Below, one piece after another: positions 1 to 10,495 of a stretch of 64,000 bases of DNA. The notes beneath the pieces were generated by a model. It was not told the origin of the DNA, did no database searches, and saw only the letters and a program-made list of their open reading frames with translations. Each line of letters begins with the position of its first letter. Position 1 is the first letter of the stretch. Source of the DNA: Toxotes chatareus (lineage: Eukaryota; Chordata; Actinopteri; Toxotidae); NCBI GenBank assembly GCA_016801885.1, contig JAFBJY010000235.1, forward strand, positions 1 through 64,000, written 5' to 3'. The position numbers were made by a program, and so were the translations under genes.

Positions 1-110
1 AAGTGTTGACGGTAAAACATTAAAAGTGGACCATTTACCTTCGAAAGAAAATCTTTGCGCCTAAAACTTCGGTAAAAGGGAAAGTAAATTTTCAGCAACC
101 TCGTTCAACG
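1..110 (+). repeat. Damaged copy of the 29.55-29.65 kb repeat
   Basis: The order of short words (GTGTTGA, GTAAAACATTAAAA, TGCGCC, GGTAAAAG, GAAAGTAAA) is the same as at 29553-29645, with many small differences between them. Confidence 0.6.
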
Positions 111-289
111 CGCCCCCTGTCTATCGTCATTGGAGCAACCAATACGTGTCGACGTCCGCTGCCCAGGAGCGACTCCAAATCCCCAAACTCCCTTTTGTGG
201 TAAAACTACAACATTACAATCCGCACTATAAATATTGGGCCCCCAGTTATAAAAAAATGAACAGCTGACAAACGAAACAATGAACAAGC

Positions 290-480
290 AGAAAATAAAA
301 GATAAAGTTCCCACTCTCCCCAACAGATACAATTAATATTCAAACAGACTGTTTTAAAAATTCCCAATCATGACAGTTTTTTTGCTTCTGTGCTCTTTTC
401 CTATCTAACTAATCTGCTGAGCCCCGTAACCACTCACTGTTTTTAATCAGTTTTTATAGCAGTGTTGTTGTGTGTTAAAT
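290..480 (+). mobile_element. Damaged L2-type LINE 3' fragment
   Basis: Words such as TCATGACAG, TTTTTGC, CTGTGCTCT, AATCTGCTGAGC and AACCACTCACTG follow the order seen in the 3' part of the cleaner L2 element at about 46775-46865. No coding sequence remains. It is probably a fragment of the same LINE family. Confidence 0.5.
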
Positions 481-505
481 ACAGAAGTCTTATCAAAATT
501 GAACA

Positions 506-814
506 TTGGCTAAAAAAGTCAGTAAATGGGGAAAAATTGTCGGTGAAATCAGTATCTTTTCAGTGCTGGGGCTCAGGTTTATTTCAGTGACCACTGGAGG
601 GCAGAAGCCCCCTGTTCAGTCAACACAAAAGACTGAACAGCTAAATTCATTTTGGAATCAAACTTTGTGGGAAGAAGTTATAAAGTCACTTTGAGAACCT
701 GTCACAAGGGGGGACATTGGAGCTTGTGCCCCCAACCCCCCTACACCTCCCAAAATGACTTTTCAGGAAAAAAGAAAAAAAATGAGATACTTTAAAAGTC
801 TGTGTGTTCCTGCA
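506..814. other. No feature recognised
   Basis: The short open frame at 506-694 has no motif and a composition like the surrounding noisy sequence. It is not called as a gene. Confidence 0.4.
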
Positions 815-1260
815 GAATGTAAAACCCTTATTTGCTTGTAATTGAGATGAATAAACATCTGTTGAGTATTTTAGAAAATTGTTTGATTGTGTTGAAATTA
901 AAAACCAAAAAAAGCAAACGGGAACCCGACCCCAACAACCCGAGTAACACCCACAAGGGTTAATTGAAGAAAGACAACTTCCTCTGTCCTCTGTCCCACT
1001 GACACTGATGCAGTCCTCATCTGCTTTGACATCAGCAGAAAGAGACATGAGACAGTGCTTTTAAGAAGGTGAGTGTTGGAACGTGTGTGCGGGTGAAAGG
1101 GCCTCAGAGCAGGATCTTTTGGCGAAAAAATCGGGCGACTTTGCCTGGAAGCCCGCTACCAGGAGATGGGGATTTTTTTTTGTACTTAAAATTTATTTTT
1201 TTTTCACTCTGTTCCCTTTGGTTAAAAAACCATATAAATAATAAACTTTTGATATAATCA
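815..1260 (+). repeat. Damaged copy of the 44.84-47.71 kb locus, without the L2 and Rex3 insertions
   Basis: 820-1015 matches 44845-45052 word for word with errors (GCTTGTAATTGAGATGAA, CATCTGTTGAGTATTTTA, CACAAGGGTTAAT, GATGCAGTCCTCATC). It continues directly into sequence matching 47165 onward (TTTGACATCAGCAG, TTAAGAAGGTGAGTGT, GAGCAGGATCTTT) and ends in CCATATAAATAATAAAC as at about 47700. The roughly 2.1-kb LINE at 45053-47164 and the Rex3 after 47.73 kb are absent, so this is effectively an empty-site copy. Confidence 0.7.
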
Positions 1261-4200
1261 TTCATTTTAAAATAATTTTGGATTTTGATTAAATTAATTT
1301 AAAACAAAAAAAAAAAAAAAAACTAAGGTGCCATTTGGGAATACTCTTTTAGTAGCCAAAATAAGAACGGGCCCCTTAAAAAAACCCCAATTCCCATTGT
1401 GTTGTCCATGTCCAAATATTAACCTAAAATTCAATCATTTCAGTTGTTTGACAACAGAAACATAAAAAAGTGTAAAATGGTAACAGTTTCCAATGATTTG
1501 TGATATTTCAGTATTTCAGCAGCCCGCAGCAGAAGAAACAGCAGGATCAGTTTAATGGCTTCAAAAAAGAGGTAAAAAGCTTCACAAATCTAGTGGAAAT
1601 TTCACTTTTTTTTCATCAATCACTGTGCTTTTTTTCTCTGAAGTTTCCCCAGACAGTTGAACCTGTTCAGCTCTTGGCCTTCACCTAAACAGGGAGACCC
1701 CAAATATTCTGGCATCTAAACCCCAGCGGTGGCAGAACTATACACCCAAGGAATAAAGGGGTTTGAATTCCTCTGTCCTCTTCCCAATACCCCATCACCC
1801 CCCCTGTTTAACCCCAAAAAGGAGGGGGATCAGAAAAGTTTCGGGGGACTGGGGAAAGAGTCAACAGATGGGGAAGGTGGAGACTTTTGCGAACATGGGA
1901 TAGTGCCCCATTTGTCCCTGTCCATTTTATTTTAATTTATAATAATAAACTGTTTGATTCTTTTCCCTTTTTTTGGACAGAAAAATAATTTCCTAGTGCC
2001 GGCAGAAATAGCCTCTTTTTTTAGAGGAAGGGAAAGAAGGTTTTAAAAACCCAATTTTTTCTTTCCAGGCCAAAATCCCATTTTCTTCTTTTGGGTGTTT
2101 GAACGGGTAAATTGAAATGGTTTTTGGTCCAGTTTGTGAACAGTTTGGAGCTGGCCCGAAAAACACGCCCAGTCAAACTCTTTAAACAGAGTGGGGCCCC
2201 TTAAAACAGGGGCCTGGTAACACACAAAGCTCCTAATTTACACAGGTTTCCTTGGAACATTAACAAAAAGACTCATCGGCTTCTCCAATCAGAAACCTGG
2301 ATGGGCCCTCCTTTCATTCTCGGACCCCCTGTCCGCCTTAAATGGTGTGGGGCAAAACACGCCCTAAGCTGCCGGGAGGGACAAAAATTTTTGGAGGTTT
2401 GGGCCCCCCTGGGGGCTGAACCACCGCTGGTCCTTAATTTTATTTTATCTCTTTTATTCTTAATTTTTTTCCAAAAACTTCTAAGTTTCAACTTCGCTGA
2501 GAAAAAACACAGTCAATCAAATACGGAATAGGAATAGAAGTTTATTCCTAAAAAAGAATTAAAGGGATTTCTCCTGCGAAAAAACTAAAATTTACACCTT
2601 TTAATTAAAATTGTGGGGGAGACCAAAGCAACTACCTTTCCCCTTTCCCTTTCAATTTTTTTTTGGGAGTTCTCGTTCTAAAATTTACCCTTTCCCCAGG
2701 AAAAAATTTTACATCAGGGCCTTTACAAGCCCAGGGGACTACCAGGTTCTACAGGCGGGGTGAAAGGGCATTCCTCATTTGGCCCTTTGTTTGGTTTGGT
2801 GGGGTTTTACGTTTTAAAAAGTCAGATCTTTTTTTTTTTCCAGGCCCTTTTTAAGGAGTTTTTTGTCCTTACCCCCTTTTACCCAATCCCTTTTCTTTTT
2901 CTCAAAAAACCCTGGATTAAATCTTTTAAAAATTCAGCAATTTACAAGAAGAAAGGGTATTTAAAAAACAAGGAATCCCCCCCTTTTAAAAAAACAAATG
3001 GGAACATATTAATAGGAATGTAATTTTCCAAAACCTGACTTCCCCCCTTCTTATTTTTATTAAAAATGTTCATGCCCTTTGGTTCATCAGGGAAAAAGAA
3101 AATCCTTTACATACAAACATTGAGCAAAATTTGGAAACAAAACCCCAAAATTGGGTGGGGTTTTCTTGAAACCTAGGTAAGACCGTTTTTCCCCCAGGCG
3201 GCCCTCAATCTTCTTTTTCCCCCCTCCCCCAAATCCAAAATTTTCATGAATAAAAAACACTAATTCATTTTATAAAAAGCAGAAAAAGTGACCGCCCAAA
3301 TCCATATTATACAGCACTTTAAATTGTTCATTTTTACCATATTTTTACCTTTTTTATTTTATTTTTTCTATTTTATTTTTATTTAGAAAAGTTTTAAAAT
3401 GTTTTATTTACTAAGGCCAAAAATTTCAAAAATTTCAGGCCTTTTAAAGACAAAAAACGACCCTTATTTTGATTTCCCCCTCAACATAAGCAGGACAGCT
3501 TGGGGAAGGGGAATAATCTTCACTTTCACTCAGGGTTGATCACCGTTTGGGAAGGGACCCTTTTTTGCTCCACTCACTTGGATGGAAAAAGGTGTTTGGG
3601 TTTTTCCTTTACAGACTTCATGCCCCACCAAAAATTACCTTTTTTTTAATATTAAATTCGGGAAAAAAAAAGTTTAAAAAATACTTTTATGTTTTTATTG
3701 CAAAAAAGCTAACATCTCCCAAAAAGCAAAAAAAATTCTTTTTTTTAAAAAATTTTTTTGATTTTTTTTTTTAAAAAAGGATCAGGTTGGAAACCTCTTA
3801 CCCTTCTTTTTTCCTGATGTGTGACTTTTCCTTTCCCGGGGGGGAATCTTTTCCTTTCCCAGCTCTTCACCAATCAAGATTGCTGGTTTTGAATATCTAA
3901 TTCTAAAAAAAAATAAAACATATTTGTTCATTAGATTTTGAAACAAAAAATCTCTAATTTTTTAAATATTTTATTTTTTTTTTTATAAAAATGATTAAAA
4001 TCTATTTATGCTGTGGACATTCCATAAAGGTGGATCAGAAATTTTGGTCTCTTTTCTTAATACATTTATTTGCGGGAAAAGGGGAAAAAAAAAAACCCCT
4101 TCTCAACCATTAGATTGAACAAAACACACAATATAAAAAATAAAATTAAAGTGCAATTTAAATATATAAAACCCTTTTGGGTTTACTTTTAAGACAAAAC

Positions 4201-4603
4201 TTTACCTTTTCCCCTTTTGCTTAAAAGTGTGGGGGTACATTTCTGTCGGGCTGAGGAAGCCTTCAAATGTTTCAGAATGGGGGTCTGAAATCAACAACTT
4301 TAAAAAATTAAAATAATGATTAAAATAAAATTTGGAATTTTATCATCCTTCTCAAAATACAATTTTTGTCTGGTCAAGTAAAAATTTCAAAATATAATAA
4401 AAAATTTATGAATTTTTAAAAATTCCTACCATCATCACTTAATAAAAAAAAATCTCAAAATCCCATCACCTTGCCCCCTTTGATTGTACTTTCTTTGAGC
4501 CCGGGGTAAGTTATAAAATAAACTCCAAATGAACTTTTTTTCCACTTTTTCCCTATCGTTTTAGTATTTTAAATTTTGCTGTGTTTTACAGGGTTTTTGG
4601 AAG

Positions 4604-4771
4604 TTCGCTGCTGCTGCCCTTGGTGCTGAATTCACCCCCCAGCTGAAGGGTCCAGTGATTATTTTGTAATTCATTTGGTATTTTGGAAAGATTAATATCA
4701 TTAGTAGGGGTTATTTTTTTTGGTTAGTGTTATAGGTGCCCTCATAACTATATTAAAAAAATGTTTTTGGG

Positions 4772-4805
<34 letters not shown>

Positions 4806-5080
4806 AGAGAGAGAGAGAGAGAGGAGAGAGGGGGGGTTTGTTTTTGATGTTTTGATGTATCAACATTCACACCCGTTTTCGGGGGGCGAAAGGGAAAAAA
4901 CCCGGGAACAAGTTCAGAAGTCAAACAGGGCAGAAACAGTTGGACTGGACAGGACTTCTCATGATTTAAAAAAAGGGCACTCAGATATTTTCCCTTTTGA
5001 CAAGGAAAGGGGGGGCTACTCTTTACAGGAAAAGAGAAACAAGGAAAGTCAGATCACCCAAGGTTTCAGAAAGTAAAACA
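4604..5080 (-). repeat. Damaged inverted copy of 37.91-38.41 kb
   Basis: Read on the plus strand, this is the reverse complement of 37910-38415. It includes the AATTCACC/CAGCTGAA word, the CCTCATAACTATATTA word, the GT/GA microsatellite and the segment with AGTTCAGAAGTCAAACAG and GGACTGGACAGGACTT. The order is preserved but many bases are lost or doubled. Confidence 0.7.
4774..4832 (+). repeat. (GT)n(GA)n compound microsatellite
   Basis: About 15 GT units are followed by about 13 GA-type units. This is the counterpart, in inverted orientation, of the (TC)n(AC)n tract at 38175-38241. Confidence 0.9.
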
Positions 5081-6982
5081 TGTTAGTATGGCACGATTAA
5101 TTTAATCAATTGAAATGCGATGCCCTTTGGCGATTACGGACGAAAAAAAGACTGCGTTTTCGATTAAATCAAACCAATGGGATTAATTAACGCCACATCC
5201 ACCGTGGGCAGCCCAGGGGGGTCAGGGACCCCGGCTTTCAGCAAACGTGGCCCACGGAAGGAGGGGGAAAGAGGAGAGCAGGGCCCCGTACAGGTAAAAA
5301 CAAATAATAAAAAGTGTTTTCGTCCCCGGAAATAAATTTTTGGGCCACAAAAAGGGTTAATACCGGCAAAATACTAAGTAATATTTAAAAATTTGGAAGG
5401 GGAACCCCGGGCGCACCGTTTCAAACCGCAATAACTGCCCGGGTAATGCGTGCGCCGATTTTTTTCCCTTTCAGGAATAATGATTAGGCAAACCCTGAAC
5501 AGCGAGGGGGTAAAAACCTCGCTAAATCCTAGCCCCGAGGTAATACGCCCAATCTTATAAAAACATATGAGAAAAAGAAAAATTTCCGGGAGCGCATAAA
5601 AAAAGCCCAACCAAGTAACGGAAAAAAAAAAACAAAAACTGAAAGAACCACACAACCCGGATACTTTTTGAAAATATTTATTTTTTAATTTTAAATTTTT
5701 GAAATTATTTGGAACAAACAGCTAAATCTTTGGGAGGCCATTTTTTTTTTGGCTTGATACAAAAAAGTGGACTCATGACCCATTCATTTATAATATCTTT
5801 CGCAACCCCGGTTTGTCCACAATAATGAACCTTTTTTCCTCTTTTGGTATTTGGCGTCAGTATTTAGAATTAAATTTTTTTTAAAAGGTTTTTTCCAAAT
5901 GATATGTTTGTAAATTTTGGGGGAAAATAATATAATAAGCCCAGGGCTTGTTTTTGGGTATCATTCTGGACAAGATTTTTTTTTAATTGATCATGTGAGA
6001 TATTCTCTTTTCCAACCAACTTTGTTTTGGTGTGATGCACTTGGTTTGTTTAGAAAAAGGATTTCTGGAAGTCTTACTTCCAACAAGACCCTTTTCTAAA
6101 AAAATTTTAATGGAAATGATGACATAAAACCACAGCCCCCGTCCTGTGGAAAAGTTATTCCAAGTTAAAAAACAAATGGGCTTCAAAGTCGAGTAGATAA
6201 AGTTTCTATCTTCCGGGTTTTTTAGCCCAAAAATTCTCCTTTTTGTGTTTCTACCCCTAATGTTTCCTTCAAAGCTGTGGTGGAGAGGAACAAGGGAAAA
6301 TTTACAAAAAAGACAAACTTTAGATCTCATTTGATTTTTTTTAAAAATGCTGATGAATTTTGAATTACTATCTGCACAGAAATGGACTGTGGATTTTGGC
6401 CATCATTTCCACAGAAATTGTTTAAAGAAGGACTCTGGCAGCTGTGTTGGCCCTGCTTGGTAGCGGGGCTGAAGCCAACCTATGACATTCTCCTCTCTTT
6501 ATGTGTCTGCATGCTAATCCTGTTTTCTATGCTGTAGACTAGAGAAAACTCTGTTCTTAATTCCTCTTTTTTCAGCTCTCAAAGTTTGCAGTTTCACCTG
6601 AACCCTGTACGGGGGTTTTACCACCCTCTTTCCCAGTTTGGACTTTCAGATATCACCATTTCCTGTTTACTGAATTTCAGCCCTCCCACTTTATGTTACT
6701 ATAACAAAGCAAACTTTTGTGTTTCTTTTTTTTCCCCAGTGAGTTAGCATCCTTTATTAGTGGTGAAGAAAACTTGGCCCCCAGCAAGCTTTAGTAAATG
6801 GCTGTTCAAAATGGCAAGGGAGTACCCCTTTCAAAGAAAACACTATTTTTGAAGAGGGTATATTGATTTTAGATGTCATTTCCCAGCCCTCACCTTCCAG
6901 TTTAGTAAAAAGGAAGCTGGCTGGTTTGGAAGTTTGTCGTGGTTTTAAAACGCCCCCTTGTCTCTTGTGGTCCCAGTCAAGT

Positions 6983-7333
6983 TCACCACCAAACAATATT
7001 TTTCCCTTTTGAAACCAAAAAAGGTTTTTTTTCCCCAAGAGCACCCTCACCTCCACTGATGTCACAGAGGCAGTTTTCCTGTGTCCTTGACCAAAGCTCC
7101 CCCTCTTTAGCATTGTTGAGCTCATCAGGGGTGGTGGGGGTGGAGATTTCATCAGGTTTTTCTTTTGTTCTGTAGGGCTGAGCCCCTCCACAGGGGTGGG
7201 TCTGGGTGTTGTAGTAATCCTCCAGCTTCAGCCTGTCTGTCTCTTGTCTGATGTCTTGGTTTAAAAAGGTCATTTTACCTTTTTTGTTTCCCGCAGTCCT
7301 GAGACAAAGCGCAGAGCGACACACATGGACCAC
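6983..7333 (-). other. Open minus-strand stretch, possible exon fragment, unrecognised
   Basis: The minus strand stays open for 116 codons and has a less homopolymeric composition than its surroundings: polar, with a proline/threonine-rich middle (DEISTPTTPDELNNA) and a tyrosine pair (EDYYNT). A GT donor-like site (AAAGGTAAAA on the minus strand) lies inside it. A cytoplasmic tail of a receptor is conceivable, but no family is recognised. Because the surrounding sequence is error-rich, frame continuity here means little in either direction. Confidence 0.15.
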
Positions 7334-7864
7334 ACGTTTATCAGGGTTTGTTATTGGGGGGTTTTAATTTTTTGGGGGTTTGTCCGGCATGTGCTGTTAA
7401 AAAATCTGCACCATTCTCCTAAGTCCACAGTGACCTCTCTCAGTCCCAGCTGTGTTGTTAAATCAGTCCTAAAGCATCTGCCTGATTCTGCTTTCCATAT
7501 TTTAACAGTTCCAAAAGGTGGGCTTGGGGAGTTATAAAAAGAACCAGAGAACAGCAAGAAATCAGGCCTCATTTTTTTCAATAAAGATATTCAAACTGAC
7601 TGCAAGTGTCAGTGAAGGAAGCAGGACACTAAAGGAAAATTCTTATAATAAACTTGCTTCTGTCTTTAAAAATTTTTTTACCCCCTGTTTGAATTTTCCC
7701 TGGATAGTGCTGTTACCCTCCTGTTAAATTTTGAGAATTTTTGGGTTTTTGTCCTTTAACCTTTAAATTTTTTTCATTTTTTTTTTCTTTTTGTCTATTT
7801 ACAAAAATTATCTAATCAACTAAAAAGGTTCTAGACGAAAATTCTGAAGTTCTTGAAAAATGTC

Positions 7865-7935
7865 TCAAATTTTTTAACAAATTGCACGTCCTGAAGCACT
7901 AATAAAATTTTATTGGTTTTTTGGATAAATGAACA
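7865..7935 (-). repeat. Inverted copy of 33.43-33.49 kb
   Basis: AACAAATTGCAC, GTCCTGAAGCACTAAT and TTTTATTGG are the reverse complement of the words at 33430-33492 just right of the GT tract. The adjoining segment 8037-8205 is a direct copy, so part of the block has been flipped. Confidence 0.65.
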
Positions 7936-8035
7936 CACACACACAAAATCTTGTTTAGATGTAAAGACCCCCACACCATTCTGAAAAAGACACAATAAAG
8001 AAAATTTTGGCCGAAATTTAAGGTTTTCTGTCCTT

Positions 8036-8210
8036 ATCTAGGTCTATGGAGCAGCTTGTGTGATACATTATGTTTCTTTTGTTTTCATAAATGTGAAAAT
8101 TATTAGCTACTGGATGAATGAAACAAGAGAATTTGTTTTGCAGATAGATGAGACCTTAATGTGTCAACTCCCTTATTTTAAGATGCACACACACACTGTG
8201 TTTCCGGTTC
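8036..8210 (+). repeat. Direct copy of 33.13-33.30 kb
   Basis: Long shared words (GGAGCAGCTTGTGTGATACA, GCAGATAGATGAGACCTTAA, TTTAAGATGCACACACACAC) occur in the same order as at 33137-33299. The copy here has lost scattered single bases. Confidence 0.85.
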
Positions 8211-10495
8211 TCCTGCAGCAGCTAGGGGTTTATTTTTAGACCTTTTTCACCACAAGCAGTTTGACTTGTAATTTACAGGCTCTGTTTTCCCTTCACTTTA
8301 AAAAGATGTACTTTTTTCTTCATGATGACTCTTAAAATTTTTTGAAAAGGGGGAAAATTTTTTCTGTCATTTTCCTTTTTTTTTCCAAAAACAAATTTTA
8401 AAAATTTTGATTCAAAAAAAAACATTTTCTTTGGGGGTTTGGTGAAATTTATCATTTTAAAGTTTCTATGTAATGGAAATTTTTCTGTGACGGGCAGGGG
8501 GGAGTTAGTAATTGATTTACTTCCCGCTTTCCTCTCATTTAATGGTATATATTTCTCTGTATTATGATATTTGGGAAAAACCCCTTTACCCACAAACTGT
8601 ATTGTAAAACCTTATGTTTTTGTTAGTGTTGGAAAAGTTTCCCGTATTATTCTTATCCGTACTACAACCCCTTTTACTAAATACACAAACAATAACTTGC
8701 AAATCCAAAATGTTAAAAATAATTTTATTTAGAGGGAAATTTTCCCTGAATGAAAAGGTAAGAAATTTATTAACGGTGGAGGTGGGGAACTGGGTTTTTT
8801 CAAGCCCCCCTGGGTTGGTTTGGTTTTCACAAACAATCCAGCCCAAAGAACCCAATCAAATGTCACCACCACATTTCTCAGAGACCAGCTCTCGAAAAAG
8901 CCAGAGTGGCAGTAACAGGCTCCACAGTTTGTCAACTCTATACTTTGAGAAGACGACAACGCCACCACAACCCCGGGTCTCGCTCCTTTTCCTGCACGCA
9001 GGACTGTGAGAGAGACTATCCTTTCTTTAAACAAAAGAGCTTTTTTGGTAACGGGCAGCAAAGAGGTTTTATGCCCCTTTCCGGGCCCCTGTCAGGGGTT
9101 TTTCAGGAAGGGGATTCCGACCCAAACCGAGCAGAAGAAACCCAATAAACCCATCCCCGAGCTGGAATTTCCCTCTCCTGTGTTTCCCCAGGGAAAAGGG
9201 GCTTTAAAATGAAAAAAATTTTGGGTCCCCTTTTCCCTTAAAAAAAGAGGAAAAACGGCTCCACGGGGGTTTTTCCAGAAGTAAAAATGGCCTTTAATCA
9301 GGAAAAATTCCCCCCTTTCCAAAGCTGTGTCAGCAGTTCATTTGAAAAACGTGCAAAAGAAACCAGCGGGGAAAAAATAGTGTAATGCAGAACACAGAGC
9401 TGGGAAATCGCCCTTTTTTTCTTTTTTTCAAACTTTGACTTAGGAAAAAAAGGGAAGAGACGTCTTGGAAATTTCTTTTTACTTTGTTTGTGTTATTCTG
9501 TCTTCCCGTTAAACTTCCCAGGTGGACATACAGTGGCATATAAATTTAGAGAAAAAAATTTTTTTTCCATATTTAAAACTTGTTCCACTGACACTACCAT
9601 TTAGTTTAAATACTGTTCAAATTTTTTTCTAAAACGAAAATGAGCATTAAGAGGAAAAAAATAATCAACTAAACTGTTTTATAATTCTAAAAAATACTAG
9701 GGGAAAATGAAGCAAGCTCAATAAAAATTTTCAATTTTTCCCCTTTTTATATATGAAATTTTTATAAAAATATCTGCTTTTTACGAAATCTTTATTATCT
9801 CGGGGATTATCCCCTATTCGTGGGGTTGTAAAATGCAGGGGCAAAATGAGACAGTTATTGGCTCATTATAAAAGTTTTTTTGCCCAAACGTCACAGTTTT
9901 TTTATTGTTCTGAGAATAAAATGTTTTTTACTTTTTATTTTTTCCCCCCAACGCAGGGAACATCACGGAAATATTTTTTTTTAAAATGCCAACCGTGGTA
10001 AGATGACAATCAAAAAATTTATTCATGTCGGAAGAAAAACAAAAAAACTTTTTAAAATTAAAAGGCGTTGTCCCCCCGGTTTCCAAATATAAATATTTTG
10101 GGGAGAAGTTTGGATAAAGGGGAAAAGGAAAGAAAAATTTCTCACGGGTCTCATGTGTGCAAAAGGGTTTTGGGAGACCTCCCTTATTGGTTTGGTTTCT
10201 GGGAAATGACATCAAGATTTTAATTTTTAACCTGGGATTCATTTAAACCCTTTTTGGGCTCCCGCATTTTTTAAAATATTTAAAAAAAAATTTTGGCTTT
10301 TTCGTTTGCCTAATCCCCAAAATTTTCCATTTTCTTTTTAAAAACTGGGTGGGTAAGGTGGGTTTTATAAAAACAAAAAATTGGTTAAACCCCTTTTCAA
10401 AAAACCCTGGCCGGGGACCCCGAACCCCCCCCCGCATTTTTTTTATTCAAAAATAACCAAAGGGCCCCGGTTCTTGTGGGTTTGTTGTTGCCAAA

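Larger units (their letters stand above)
1..10495. other. Low-fidelity, homopolymer-rich block with scrambled copies of later sequence
   Basis: This stretch differs in texture from the rest of the window. It is crowded with runs of A, T, C or G and words such as repeated CCCC/GGGG, and no reading frame stays open like a real exon. Several pieces are recognisable as damaged copies of clean sequence further right: 1-100 (like 29.55-29.65 kb), 290-480 (L2 3' end), 815-1260 (like 44.84-47.71 kb), 4604-5080 (reverse complement of 37.9-38.4 kb) and 7865-8210 (like 33.1-33.5 kb). Damage is mostly single-base insertions, deletions and G/C swaps in runs, as expected of poorly polished long reads or gap filling. 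The change to clean sequence near 10.5 kb is abrupt. Parts not listed separately (1260-4600, 5080-6980, 7335-7860, 8215-10495) contain nothing I can name. Confidence 0.75.

Noticed and set aside
2301..2531. Short open frames throughout the first 10 kb
   Set aside because: Composition follows the homopolymer-rich noise. No splice sites, domains or copies in the clean region support them.
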